Of a stretch of DNA of 64,000 bases, positions 45,811 through 56,867 are shown piece by piece. A program made the translations under genes and the position numbers. Positions within the stretch are counted from its first letter, which is position 1. Each line of letters opens with the position of its first letter. The notes under the pieces were generated by a model. The model was given only the letters and a program-made list of their open reading frames with translations, was not told the origin of the DNA and did not search any database. The DNA comes from Anthostomella pinea (Eukaryota > Ascomycota > Sordariomycetes > Xylariales > Xylariaceae). The stretch covers positions 1,426,001-1,490,000 of the forward strand of contig CAUWAG010000006.1 in the NCBI GenBank assembly GCA_963556695.1, given 5' to 3'.

Positions 45811-46024
45811 TTACTCGTACAATCTTACGGGCGTCCGAATGGCTCGCCCCGAACGGGTGTGCCTAGGCTCCTGTACAGCCTCCAAAACCTCCTCTTCAGC
45901 CGAGTCTTTGTCTTCGTCCTCTGAATCCTCTGAATCCACAATTACAACTTCTGCTTCACCCGCAAAGGCACCAGGGGTGATAGTACCACCCGTACTTAGT
46001 ATCTCCGGTGAGTCCTTGGCGAGC
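45811..46024 (-). pseudogene. Acidic linker with RSGR motif, possibly from a retroelement
   Basis: Minus frame: LAKDSPEILSTGGTITPGAF, AGEAEVVIVDSEDSEDEDKD, SAEEEVLEAVQEPRHTRSGR, AIRTPVRLYE, TAA. An acidic stretch followed by R-x-T/R-SGR-x-x-R-x-P is common in linkers of fungal retroelement polyproteins, but it is not diagnostic. A TAG lies in frame just upstream. I see no integrase or reverse transcriptase beside it. Confidence 0.3.
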
Positions 46025-46384
46025 TAATCGGGGGGATCATGTTGACCACTATTGACCTGTACTACTATAACTACAAATACACTCCCGACGACTATACAAA
46101 GATGAGAGCGAGCCAGACTTTGCTCGTCCCCGCCCCGCGTGCTCTATTCCCACAAATTTTGTTCTCTCTGCCAAGCCAAAGCGGTTAACCATGCGTACTT
46201 GGAAGGGAGCCTAGCTGCTCGCGTTATCCACCTGCCATCAACACCTATTCACATCCTGCGGATGGTTGTTGGTGCGAGGAGCGCGTTGCGTGGTAGGCAC
46301 AACGCTGTTGCCTGGACGTTCTGTGGTGCTTTGGCTGCGGAGTGTGAAGGTGTACAGCTGTATCCACCTGGTTGGATGCTGAGT

Positions 46385-46534
46385 CATCAGGTCACGTGTA
46401 GAGTAGATAAGGAGATTTGGACCATATGTGCTGCAGCCTCGGCTGTACGCACAAATGTTCCTTTTCTCTCCCACCTTGTTATTTTCGGAATACAACACCA
46501 GTATCCAGCACACTGCCGCAGGCTTCGTGACACG
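46385..46534 (+). repeat. Dispersed repeat, copy 2 (LTR-like)
   Basis: Counterpart of 23405-23565: CAGGTCACGTGTAGAGTAGA, a CT-rich middle, and GCCGCAGGCTTCGTGACA at the end. Confidence 0.5.
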
Positions 46535-46849
46535 GAGTCACAACATGTGAACCGGTGAGCCCTTGCTGGTGCCCCTGAACATCTCCAAAGAACGGACGGG
46601 CCTACCGATGGGACCGATTTCCATCAAGATCAACAGACGTGAACATCTTTGCCTGGCTCCTTGTCATGGTCCCTTGTGCGTCGTGACGAAGTCCTCGAGC
46701 GTCCAGTATTTCTTCCAAGAATCAAGTGAACCGTCTACCTTAGGAACCATTTGCGATATTAGAGCGCGCCGTCGTAGAAGATTGCATGGTGTACCTCGCA
46801 TAGGTCGAGTTGTCGCGGCGGAGATGCTGCATGCAAGGAACCTCGTCAT

Positions 46850-47073
46850 GTTGCTTGTAGACAGGGGGTGCCATTGTTGATGCTGCCTTTAGTTGGGGCA
46901 TTGAGACTGGACATGTCCACAAGGCGTGCTTTGTTCCAGTCGCCCGCATTCCTCGGGTCACCATGGTTGCAGCCTGGCCAGTAACAGATTTTGTTGAATG
47001 GGAGCCGGAGATAGACACCGGAAGATCTCCAGTGGGGCAGAGACGCACAGGGCATCTGACCCACCAAGAACAC
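46850..47073 (-). pseudogene. Unidentified coding fragment
   Basis: The minus frame contains YLRLPFNKICYWPGCNHGDP, RNAGDWNKARLVDMSSLNAP and TKGSINNGTPC, with a Cys/His-containing stretch. Protein-like, unrecognised, no start or end signals. Confidence 0.3.
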
Positions 47074-47454
47074 AGATAATCAATCTCTGCACACAGAGCA
47101 CAACAATCAATAGAATCAATCATCATCCGTGTATTCAACACCTACCACCATCAACGAAGCGGTAAACCAGTCGGTTTATATCCGAAATCGAGTCAGAAAC
47201 CACCAGGGAAGCTCACCTATATCAATAGTTGATGCGTTGAGCTCATTTTCAAAGGCTACGTACGGTCTTATGCACAAGGTCGCTTTGGTTGTGCTGAAGC
47301 CAATGAAAAGTGTCGGAGAGTGACGCACAGCTGAATTGAGGCTTCTCGTCTCCAGTTTCCCCCGTCGTCATCATGTCCTAGTTATTTCAGAGAGACCTCG
47401 ATTAAACCGCCGTCTCGGGTGGACAGCTAGACTGCCCATCCAGAGAAGGACTTG

Positions 47455-47775
47455 CTAGGGCACGACAACTTTCATTTGAAAATACGTCTCAAAGTGATGA
47501 CGGAAAATATGCATTAATTCATATATGAAATAAGCCCGCAGGCACGGTCTTGACAAGCCCATCTCCTGCTTCATGATGAGCTTGTCACCCGTAGGTGCTC
47601 TGATTGAGTGCACCCAGGGGAACTGCTCAAGGTAGAGCAGGTCCTCCTCCCTATCCTCAATGTCCTGAGCATCCTGGATGCTTGAGGGCATGGCTACTTC
47701 TATTCCAAGGTGAGCCCGCAGGTGGTTGTCGAGTTGAGGGACGCTACTACCTGTACCCCTTGATCTTGAACCCAT
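47455..47775 (-). CDS. Hypothetical 106-aa protein
   Basis: ATG-initiated minus frame: MGSRSRGTGSSVPQLDNHLR, AHLGIEVAMPSSIQDAQDIE, DREEDLLYLEQFPWVHSIRA, CLRAYFIYELMHIFRHHFET, ending YFQMKVVVP. The middle is acidic and the C-terminus is aromatic and helical. It has no known domain. The 50-aa frame at 47845-47997 lies just upstream on the same strand. A GTAAGT at about 47820 and CTAAC at about 47779 lie between them, so the two could be exons of one gene. Confidence 0.35.
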   Translation of the reverse strand: MGSRSRGTGSSVPQLDNHLRAHLGIEVAMPSSIQDAQDIEDREEDLLYLEQFPWVHSIRAPTGDKLIMKQEMGLSRPCLRAYFIYELMHIFRHHFETYFQMKVVVP

Positions 47776-47844
47776 AGTTAGCCTACTGGTCTTAAGTATA
47801 CATGGTGCTTCCTGACTTACAGACGACCAGGAGATCTCCGTTGC

Positions 47845-47997
47845 CTAGTAGCCTGTGGTGACGATTCCTTGGGCTTTCAATTCATCGATGATGGCCTGCT
47901 GCTGCTCTTTGCTGAAGGGGCCCAGGTTGGCGAAGAAGGCGGCTTTCAGGGCCTCGTAGGTTTCGAGAGACCAAGCTCCCTTCGTTGGTGACGCCAT
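47845..47997 (-). CDS. Small 50-aa protein, Myb-like wording, possibly a first exon
   Basis: ATG at 47997: MASPTKGAWSLETYEALKAA, FFANLGPFSKEQQQAIIDEL, KAQGIVTTGY, TAG. The pattern G-x-W-[ST]...EALK...F..EQ...II.EL..QG is like short Trp-led helical modules (Myb/SANT-like) found in many fungal orphan proteins. That is inference only. Start context (GTCACCATGG on the opposite reading) is fair. The TAG may end the protein, or the true message may splice to 47455-47775. Confidence 0.35.
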   Translation of the reverse strand: MASPTKGAWSLETYEALKAAFFANLGPFSKEQQQAIIDELKAQGIVTTGY

Positions 47998-48127
47998 GGT
48001 AAGCGGTCGACAGGCAGGTGAGTATCGGACCCCAAAGCAACCCCACGAGTATCCACAGCTCTCTACTCAGTAGGGTAATGGGTTGGAGCGGGGTGAACAG
48101 ACTGCTCAATGGTGTCAATCAGCTTGA

Positions 48128-48420
48128 TCAGCTCCTGGTCATTGGCGAGATTCGCTTCGTAGCAATCCACGAGGGGTTTGACGGCGGGATTGCCCTGGGA
48201 GGGATTGCGCTTGTATCCTGCAAGGATACCGTGGGCGGCGGGCGACTCAAGAGCTTCTCGATCGCCTTATCGCCATCCTTATGGAAGAGACCGTCCTCCC
48301 ATTCGGCAGAGACCCGAGCGGTACAGAGACGCTTCTCGTGGCAGCAGGCACGGGCGACTCCTCGGAGGATGATCTCGGGCATCATAGGGCGGGAAGGCCG
48401 CGCGAGGATCTGGTTGTTGC
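48128..48420 (-). pseudogene. Unidentified coding fragment
   Basis: Minus frame: MMPEIILRGVARACCHEKRL, CTARVSAEWEDGLFHKDGDK, AIEKLLSRPPPTVS. Protein-like for about 60 residues, then low complexity. Unknown. It belongs to the series of minus-strand remnants running from 47 to 50 kb. Confidence 0.3.
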
Positions 48421-48926
48421 CCTAGACCTTCCCCGCAGCATCCAAGAACACCTCGTCCTCGTCTGGTCTTTCTGCCAACATCACACAAGTTGGGCCATTG
48501 CCTCCATCACCGTGGTGCCATTGTCCCTCTTCTCTTTACAAAGAGATTGTGGTCGGTCAGCCGTCTAAGCTGCTCAGGGGCCTGCTGTCCGGCATCCCGA
48601 GCGGCCTTTCGCCGTTCTTGCTCTTGCCACTTGAGCCGTTTCCCAAGCTTGTGAAAGCAGGAATGGAGATGGAATCGTTGGCAGCAGTGGCAGGAGTGGT
48701 GACCGAGGCATTGAGGGCTACCGCGGCGGCGATAGCACTGGCCTCGCGGCCAGATGGTTTTCGAGCCTTGGGAGTGGTCGGCTTCATGACTTTGCCAGCA
48801 ATGCATTTCTAGCATTCTTGACCAAGCCTGAGTCTCCTTTCGCGTCGGAGCTGTCCGACCTGCTGTCCGGCCTTCCGATCGGCCTTTGCCTGAGGTCCTC
48901 AAGCTCCTTACAAGGTGCTTCTTGAC

Positions 48927-49765
48927 TTACAGATGACCAGGATGATCCTTCTGCCATTTCCACACAAGCTGGGCCATTGCCCCTATCATGGTGGCCCCGC
49001 TTTCACTCGTCCATAGACACTGGGCTCGGCTAGCGGTATGTGCTGCTGTCTGGGCTGCTGTCCAGTCTGCCGAGTGGACTCTGCGTCCTGGAGCTCCTCC
49101 TCCAGAAACCACCGCATGGTACAGAACTTCTTGACTGTGAGAAGGCTGAATGCCTCCTCGCATCGTCCAATATGGACATGCACTGAAGTGGGATGGACAC
49201 GTAGACCGCAGAGGGCACGCATCACATCCTCGATCTGCACACGCTGGATCGGGTGGAAAGAGCTGCCTCCTTGTCCCGTCTCCGTTGGATGCGGGAGTCC
49301 GCCCTGTTGTAGGGGAGACAACCGTCACAATGCTTCTAGTCGCTCATTATCTCGCAGGGGTCCGGGACGTATCCAAGGTATATCTCTTGATGACCATGGA
49401 ACATCAAATAGCAACTTGATCTGGTGGGCGGGGGGCAGATGCTGACTGGCCAGGTGGCCTATCAGTAGCTCTGTCGTGGCAAAGGTCTGGCAGCAGCTGC
49501 CCCAGAAGCACTCGTTGCCGATATGGTCCACCATTATGTGCTCCTTGATGCCCTCCTTGTTCTTGAGAAGGTTACAGCCCTGAGGCTGGAAATGACAGGG
49601 TCGGACCGCTATCCGCCCGCGTCCTCCGGCATAGGTATCGGCGAACTCGTTCGCCTTCGCTGTAGCTTCGGGCGGGATGACCGAAGGGTCGCGCAGGAGA
49701 ACGGCACCACCAGCAGCACTTGTGTAACGGAACAGGAATGCAGCACCATTCCGTAACACTACCAA
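48927..49765 (-). pseudogene. Decayed gene with C2H2-like zinc fingers
   Basis: From 49765 down the minus strand reads AAGGAVLLRDPSVIPPEATA, GRIAVRPCHFQPQGCNLLKN, KEGIKEHIMVDHIGNECFWG, SCCQTFATTELLIGHLASQH. Two C2H2-like units are visible: C-x6-C-x12-H-x4-H (CHFQPQGC...EHIMVDH) and C-x4/5-C-x12-H-x4-H (CFWGSCC...GHLASQH). After a frameshift near 49370 come IQRVQIEDVMRALCGLRVHP, SVHVHIGRCEEAFSLLTVKK, TMRWFLEEELQDAE and finally ATMIGAMAQLVWKWQKDHPG. A second copy of that last block (about 48450-48510) carries a TGA at the Trp. The start is not an ATG. Zinc fingers of this kind usually bind DNA. The LFDVPW/IPWIR stretch matches the family blocks at 58.95 kb. Confidence 0.45.
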
Positions 49766-49839
49766 AAGTAGAACGTTGTCAAGTCAAGCTCTTGACCGTC
49801 TGCATCCACTTATATGGGTGGCTAGTCAGATGGAACCGC

Positions 49840-50545
49840 GACAACTTGCAACCGTCCAGCGGAAAGCACAAGTCGTGTTTGGTAATTGGGGGGGCGACCC
49901 CACTTTGTAGGCGCCGTTGTCAGAAACGGCACCCAACTTCGCGGGCGCCGTTGTCGGAAACCGTCGGGAAGGCGATGGGTTGAAGATGCAGATACAGATG
50001 GGAGTGGGAGAGAGTTGTGCGGGAGGAGAAAGAGAAGGAGAGATGGAGGGTGTGTTTTGTGGGAGAAAACATGGAAGGTTTGTCTCCCAAACGAGGTCGA
50101 GATCAGCAAACTCGCCACTGAAGTTAAAAATGGAGTCCACCCATGCTCTGATGTAGCTGTGCGCCGGGTGGACTAGATGATCGCGCCGGCGAAACAGCGG
50201 CTCGGATGGGTGGTGCCGTTGGCGCCCTCCGTATTGAAGAACTGCTTGCGTAGCGCCTCCTCCCCCTTTCCGAATTGTTTCTCGTCGAGGCAGTATTCTA
50301 TCACGTCTGAATCGGTCAGTCATTGGTCTCTCTATTCATATTCCGGGGGCTCGTCTCTGTCCTACCGGTAGGTGCGCGTCGTCGCTGAGTATACTCACGG
50401 TCGAGGTGGACATGACGGGCTTGGGTGCCAAATCGTTGTTCACCCTCACCGTAAAAGAATGCGCCTGCAGACACCCGTGAGCCAGAGCCAGGAAGGGGAC
50501 CCGAGGCATCAGCGGGAACGGAGGAGGCGGTCTTGGAACGTTCAT
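49840..50545 (-). pseudogene. DLDLVWE-family copy 1, fragmentary
   Basis: From 50545 down: MNVPRPPPPFPLMPRVPFLA, then AHSFTVRVNNDLAPKPVMST, STVSILSDDAHLP (50380-50460), then FNFSGEFADLDLVWE (about 50080-50130), then FRWTVAS (about 49855). The same blocks in the same order recur at 59.7-58.9 kb. The frames differ between blocks, so this copy is broken or its introns are unresolved. No known domain; function unknown. Confidence 0.4.
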
Positions 50546-51880
50546 GATGGCGTTGTTGATGTTGCTGTTGGGCTGGCCTCAAGAGGTGGACACGTTCCTT
50601 CTAAACCGGCTCGTTTTCTTCTTGAGCGTTATTTGCTCAAGGTTGCGGCAGAGCCTGAATCGATTCCACAACATCGATATCATCTCAATCTGCTGGGTTG
50701 GGAACACGAAGTCTTCTTGAGCGTCCCGTCTGGCTTAAGGATGTTTCCGTTCGACTCCTCCTCCGAGTCGGCCGAGTCGACACCCGAAGTGGGCGTTGTC
50801 CCATTGGACGAGTCCGGAGGCGCCGGTATTGGCTCGTGCGGTTAAGCCTGCTGTCCATAGCCTGGCTTCCCAGCTGTCCATAGCCCTGCGTGTGCTGCTC
50901 GCCAGGTCTTTGGTCTCTTCCTCGCTGGCCGTTTGGGCCGATTACCGGACTGAAGAGACTGTTGAGGGAGAATGTTAGTTATGAGAACAGCGGTATTCAA
51001 AGAGGAACGATGGCAGAGTGACATACTGGTCATCGATCACGTGTTGGATGGCGTTGTAGAACAGCCACTTGAAGTCTCGTTTTGCCGAGGTCGGAATACC
51101 GGTTGACCCAAGTCAACTTTCCTCCCCCGCTGGGCATGATGAAGTCCCCGTCTTTTGGTTGTAGGCCGCGTTATTGTTTAGCCTGTCGTGCGGCCGCTAT
51201 GCGTATGGGCTGCGGCCCAAACTTGGAGTGAAAGCACTGTGACATAACGGAATCAGCTAATGCACTCTTTGCAATACCATCCAGTGGGCAGTGGGGAGCT
51301 CTGGGACGTCTTCCTAGAGCGGAAACACGGAGGCTAGGAGACAGATATGCATACGATGGCTGGGATACCAAGCTATTCTGGGGGTAGGCGCCGTGTACTG
51401 GATCTGCTGTGGCGTCTGTCTAGCAGACCCATGGTGTTCGATCACCATTGGTTGGTCAGATGTATTCTGGTCCGGGTCTATAGGATGAAGAGCTTACCCG
51501 TGGCTACCCCGGTTTCGATGGAAGCCTCCTCGGCCTCCCGGGTTGGCATTGGGCTGGGGGGTAGGTGGCCTTTGGCTGAATAGTCCCTTACACTGTATTT
51601 GCCTTGTTTTCCGTCAGAGAGATTTCAAGTTTGAATCGTGTTGAAAGCAGTAGGTTCGTAATTGTCGAAAATGGTGCGTGAGCGGTAACGTCCATTGTTC
51701 CAGGCTCTGAGCGCCTGAAGGTTTGCGACTGTGTTGCGATCGTACGCCAATAGACTGGCTACGCAGGGAGAGGTGGCCTTGGCCTACAACCGGGCCGACA
51801 CCCGCTTCCACGCTTGGGAAGCGGCGAAGCGCTGCTCAGGAGGCCGGACATCGTCGTACATTCCCTCCCATGATGTAGGG
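50546..51880. other. No clear gene
   Basis: Only short frames. 50683-50717 shares TCTCAATCTGCTGGGTTGGG and AACACGAAGTCTT with 52438-52472, another dispersed piece. Confidence 0.4.
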
Positions 51881-51904
51881 TCACCGCCACCACCACCCAA
51901 GTAT

Positions 51905-52465
51905 GCACCTCGGAGTCAGTAGGGATGCCGATGATGCGTACCTCGCAATCTCCTCTGGCCGTAATCGATCGGTGGTTAAAATGGGCCTAGGTATTGGGTC
52001 GTGCGTGTTCCAGCAGGATGGTAGGGTAGTCCATGTCCAGGGTGACATCCATGCCCAGGGGGGCATTGGCAGACTTGGAGTCGTTGAGACCGTAGGCCAA
52101 GTCTATTCTGGTCGAGGGCACTAGGCTTCCGAGTCCGCCGTGTCTATGTTGGCTGCGAGGATGGGGCTCCAGTCACGGTCAGGACTTGGCATCGAGGAGG
52201 CGGTGCTGGGGAGCAGGGTCGGGAGGGTGAGGAACAGTGTCAGATCCATGATTATCTGGTTGATATCGCAGATGAGCATCAGTGGGTGTCTCTGGACCTT
52301 GAAGCTGTTGGTACTGCAGTGTATCAAGGCTCGACGCTGGAGGAGAAGCAAACCAGGATCCTTGGCATCTTCGTCCTTGACACGGGATCTCAAGGGCCTT
52401 CTGGATGATGAGCTTGCGCTTCTTGAAGAGGGGTACCATCTCTCAATATGCTGGGTTGGGAACAC
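51905..52465 (-). pseudogene. VRIIGIP-family copy, broken
   Basis: The minus strand reads FPTQHIERWYPSSRS (about 52420-52460), SFKVQRHPLMLICDINQIIM, DLTLFLTLPTLLPSTASSMP, DRDWSPILAANIDTADSEA (52121-52310). In a second frame it reads STRIDLAYGLNDSKSANAPL, GMDVTLDMDYPTILLEHARP, NT, TAG, AHFNHRSITARGDCEVRIIG, IPTDSE (51905-52110). The end is homologous to DNCAVRIIGIPIDSEVHTVT at 60.8 kb. The TAG lies where the other copy has an ordinary residue, consistent with CAG-to-TAG. Unknown family. Confidence 0.45.
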
Positions 52466-52886
52466 GAAGTCTTGAACCGGGAAAGAAGGTCATTGGAAGA
52501 AAGCTGGTGGTGGTCAAACAACCGTGCTGGGATCGGCAGGTTCTATGCAATACAACTTACCTCAATAGACGATGTTAGGTTTTCAAGGAAGACGAAGTTG
52601 TATGCTGACCCAGCAGTCGTGGGCAATAGAGGCAGCCTAGGGAAATGAAGATACGAGAAGAGTAATAGCCAATGGCCAATGCAGGTTAGAAGAGCTAGGC
52701 ATACCAGACTGTCGGTAGCTTTCCTCCTTGCAATTTTGAAGGCTCATATCTCAACCACTCTCCTTTCCCCACTTCCTTTCTCCCATTTGCCGCCACGTGT
52801 AACTTTGTTCTTTGATGCCTGGGTCGCGCTTGCTTAACCGCTTTGCCCGATAGCGTTCTCAGTTTAGCCTTCTGCAAGCGCTTGCC

Positions 52887-53420
52887 ATGCCTGCAGATTA
52901 TTCCAGTATTTCACCCCGCGCAGCCAAGCCTGGTCCTAGACCAGAATTTCTTCACATTTCTTCACTGCCTTCCACACATCCCAGCCTAGTCCTTCTTTTC
53001 GTTTCCCTAACCTGGGTCTCCGTCCCTTTCTTCTACAGTCCCATCAGATCCTGTTCAGGGTCTGCTGCCTCGGCTCCGCTTGCAACTAGAGCTCAGGTGT
53101 CTCAATCCGCACTTTACAATCAATCCAGCAAGCGTCAGCACGTTGCAACTGTCAGCACTGGCCCTCATCAACCCTGTCCGTTGCCGATATTTCTCGGACC
53201 ACAAGGCTCCCAAAGCTGTATTTGGTACCGTATCTCCTCGACGGACGCCTATCCCAACTGGACATTTCCCAGGCGGCATTAGTCGCATGCGCCAGGCCAC
53301 CACCGCGCCCGGCACCAAGATTCGCGAGGTCCACGTTGCCCACACTCCGCCCAGCGCAAAGGTGCCGCTCCTGACAAGAAGTCTACCGATGCCGACAGCA
53401 AGATGGATGGAGTTATGAGT
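52887..53420 (+). pseudogene. Possible mitochondrial-protein-like reading frames, unresolved
   Basis: ATG at 52887 starts MPADYSSISPRAAKPGPRPE; a second frame from about 53100 reads HFTINPASVSTLQLSALALI, NPVRCRYFSDHKAPKAVFGT, RQATTAPGTKIREVHVAHTP. The region RCRYFSD is like the end of a mitochondrial presequence. I cannot make one consistent gene model and recognise no family. Confidence 0.25.
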
Positions 53421-53819
53421 ATAAGTAGGTCTACACGCTTGCGAGTATGTGTCGACTAACTCAAACAAGACCAAGCAGGTGAAGCCCTGCACAAACCAAT
53501 GCTCTTCTTTGGGTTTTGTGACAACTGCAGAGACAACTGCACCGACAGCAGCAACAACAAGAGCAAGAACAAGAGAAAGAACAGCACCAAGAACGCCGCC
53601 ATCATGAATAACTCCGGCCCCGCGTCATCCGATTCGGTTGCTGCCGCTGGTCCTCGCTGGGAAGAAGGGGGTTGACGTTCGGGTTCTCTTTCCCTCCAGC
53701 ATTTGATTCTCTGATTTCATCTCAGCGATACGGTTCGCTCTTTCACGACAAGACAGCTTGTATCAACCTCACCATTCCATTGCCCTTCACGAATATGTGA
53801 TGGCTGAACACGCGGCAAT

Positions 53820-54090
53820 CCGAATCGGCGAAGGACAAGAACCCCAATGACACGAAGGCTACGCGAAAGGCTCTGCAGGATCTGCAAAACGAAAAGAGCG
53901 TATTGAACCAGAACCTGCGCAGCCTGGAGCAGATGGACAAGTGCGCGCCCACCACGAAGAGCCTGCCACTAGTTCCCGACACACCTATCGAGGTCCTTGA
54001 CATGACCAAGGTGAGGGAGCGCAATCCCAACAGCGGTACGCCCCATCTGGGGCTGCACCGACTTGGAGGAGCTTGCCGTGAGTAGCGTAG
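53820..54090 (+). pseudogene. Coiled-coil-like coding fragment
   Basis: Plus frame: SAKDKNPNDTKATRKALQDL, QNEKSVLNQNLRSLEQMDKC, APTTKSLPLVPDTPIEVLDM, TKVRERNPNSGTPHLG. A heptad-like Leu/Gln/Glu pattern is clear in the first half. There is no ATG in frame before it. A further acidic piece (ITTLAEDETAAHIGAGDVEG, about 54255-54315) may belong to it. Confidence 0.3.
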
Positions 54091-54499
54091 CCACTTTGTC
54101 CTGTCCCAACTTGCATTCAGTGCACACACGAATGCGCGATTATAGGCTAACAAGAGACCAAACCAACCAGAGCTCCGAGCCTAAGCTTGTCAATGTCGAG
54201 GGGGCGCCCCTGAATGGAGGCCAACCCGGCAACTATGACGACCTGGGGCGTGGGAAATAACCACCCTAGCGGAAGACGAGACTGCAGCCCACATCGGTGC
54301 CGGTGATGTTGAGGGAGAAGGAGATGACGACAACAAACCATTCATTTGGACAGCCGGGTCCTGCATGACCTTAAAAGGCATTCAGGAGTGGAGAGCGAGA
54401 GATCGACGACGGCTCAGCTACGCCTCATCACTCATTGTGGTCATACAGCTTGCGAGAAGTGCTTGTCGATGCGGATCGACGCCGAGAGATGCGTCGCAC

Positions 54500-54935
54500 C
54501 AGACAACTGATCCATCCCGGGCAAAGCCCTATATAAGATTGGATGAACTACTGTCTGGGCTTTGCTTCAACTCGGTCTTCGTCAAGAATCCGTCGGATTC
54601 TGCCGCGGCCGGCCGAGATCCCAAGAACATGCCCTTTATTTCGGCTCCGTCTTCGTCGAGATCCGCCTCAATCCGTCGCGGTGCCGAAGAACATCGCCGA
54701 CAATCCGTTGCGATGCCCAAGAACATGGCCGTTCGCATTTTGCCAGTTCATTGTCAGTTCTACCACTAGGGGATCTATATTAGCCAGTCTACTGACTATA
54801 GTACAGCAAAAAGAGCATGCCAATGTCACCGAGAAGCGTGGGACAAGTCTCCGACTTGGATCTTGTGTGGGAAGTAGTCGGATACTGTGCCTGGAATGCA
54901 ATGTGCGTTCCATTTGGCTTTTTCTGGTGTAGAGC
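54500..54935 (+). repeat. Dispersed copy of the RRM/intron block plus DLDLVWE block
   Basis: 54640-54840 repeats 44610-44770 (GCCAAGAACATGGCC, TTTTGCCAGTTCA, CCAGTCTACTGACTATAGTA, AGCATGCCAATGTC). Before it, CTTCGTCAAGAATCCGTCG-like phrases occur three times. From 54840 the plus frame reads QVSDLDLVWEVVGYCAW, the DLDLVWE family block in plus orientation. Confidence 0.6.
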
Positions 54936-55108
54936 AGGCGAGATCAACTCGACACCCCTGGCAGCTGCGCCACATTCCCTTCAACCTCTCCATCTGTTAC
55001 AATCATCACTTGCACAGCTCCCATCTGACAGCTGCGCCACAGTCTCAACCTCCCTCTGGAATCACCTTCCCCTTCACAAGGTAAGCAGATAAGCTGCTAC
55101 CGGACGGC

Positions 55109-55348
55109 ATGATATGGGATGACCTCGAGATGTTCTGGAAGTCGCAAGGCGACGGGACGTTCTTCGTAGGCGGACCGCCCACCGACCGCGGGGGTTATTT
55201 CAAGAACTACTGCTTGAGTATCGGCGCCTCCGTCACCAACTGGGCACCGAACAATAGAAACAAGAACATTACAGTGAACGAAGCAAACCGGCGCAACCTG
55301 AAGTTGAATGGGCAAGCGTATGTACACAGTGAACCTAGCTGGCATTAA
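55109..55348 (+). CDS. Orphan 79-aa reading frame
   Basis: ATG-initiated: MIWDDLEMFWKSQGDGTFFV, GGPPTDRGGYFKNYCLSIGA, SVTNWAPNNRNKNITVNEAN, RRNLKLNGQAYVHSEPSWH, TAA. The frame is open upstream (DKLLPDG), so it may be the last exon of a longer gene; a CACAAGGTAAGC stretch lies just before. Gly/Asn/Trp-rich, like a small secreted or sugar-binding protein, but no signal peptide is seen and the family is unknown. Confidence 0.35.
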   Translation: MIWDDLEMFWKSQGDGTFFVGGPPTDRGGYFKNYCLSIGASVTNWAPNNRNKNITVNEANRRNLKLNGQAYVHSEPSWH

Positions 55349-56860
55349 GAATGTATGCACCATGTCCTGCGTCTAATAAATGATGGCTGACCGAACCCAC
55401 CAGTCCCCCTCGCACGCCGAAGCCGTAGCTGCAGCTTCTCCTCGGCGTTGAGGAAGCGGTACTGGTCGGGCTACTCACGATATATAAGTAGATAGAAAGA
55501 ATCTCTTCTCTGTTATCACTCTAAGATTTACTTTTAAATGGAAGTAGCCATGCCCTAGCAAGTTCTTCGATAGAATGCGGGTATAGCGGCCTATCCGAGA
55601 CCATGATTTGATCGAGGCCTCTTACTCAAGCCACTTTTAAACAGCGTGTATGACGGTTCAGAAGGTTGATCATCGTGTATTCAGTGTGTATCCAGTGATG
55701 TACGTGATGTGTGTATCTGGAAGGATCTGTTGTGGGCTAGGTGGCCCCTATGGACCTTGTTCGGCGCACAGCCACCTCCCTGAACGCCACTGTGGCTTGC
55801 GCGTCATTTAGTAAGACCATCACATCCTTTACCTCGTACCACCAGCGTCAGACCTGTTCGAGGAAGCCAGAACGCCTAGCCATATGGATTTTTGTCCCCT
55901 TTCCGTAGTCGGAGCCGTGAGAATCCTCAAGCTGCTGCTCTGCGAAGTTCAGTGATTCCTGGGCGGGCAACATTGTTTCATGATTGCTGGACCAGACCGT
56001 TATCTCGGGTGGGCTGCGATACCGCGTGACAACAAGTTCCACCATCCACCCAGGGGCAGGAAAGACGGAAGGCCGAGAGTTCCGGTGAGACCCTGTATGG
56101 ATGCTCAGAATGTGATAAATATCCTGGCACGCATCAGGCCAGCGGAGAAGCAATCCAACGCAGCCCCTGGTCTGAGCTGACCAAGTGGCTCAAAGAAGTA
56201 CGCAAATTTGGGTCAGCATGAGGGTGGAAGGATCACACGATTATGATGGTAGCATCGAGGCAGTAGAGAACGTATTTCCACTTGTATTGTGAGTCTACAA
56301 GTAGCATTCATGCTAGATGACCAAATCTATCCTGACCAGCTGCTCTATGATACCTCACCGAAGGAAAGGAAATAACAGAATGAACCAGAATCAAGTCCAA
56401 GATTCATGTCGCACGCCGGAGCAGTGAAGTCGCAATGCCTAGAACTCGGTTTTCTTGTCACTGTACTCGCTGCGTTCCTATCTGGTTTGTGTCCCGTAAA
56501 CCCACGAGACGCAGTAACCTCCGATCTACCATTCCCACCGCAGACAGAGCAGACGCATAGTCCCGAGCCGAGTACGGCCCCGGTCGAGCTCATACCGAGC
56601 TTCTTCGACGTCGACGTCCAGTCCCGCGACGCTGAAGACAACGAAGGCCCCTGTTGTTGGGTTAGCTTTCGTGACACGCTCAAGACGACAGAGACGGCGG
56701 AGAAGAGGAGACACTCACGGTTCGCCTTGACCTTCTCAGTGCGATGACGCCGGCACACTTGGAAGCGATCCGGATCGCTTCCTAGAAAAGCAACCGTGGC
56801 GATTTGTCCAGTCGCTGCCCTTGCAATCGTTTGCTCATCGTGGCCATCCCACTTCCCCAT
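55349..56860. other. No clear gene
   Basis: 55665-55810 resembles 14806-14975. Overlapping frames at 56345-56911 (both strands) are open by composition and show no conserved motif. Confidence 0.4.
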
Positions 56861-56867
56861 TTTCCAT

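Noticed and set aside
55109..55348. Idea that this is a KP4-type killer toxin or lectin
   Set aside because: Cysteine number and spacing do not fit; only one cysteine is present, so no toxin call is justified.
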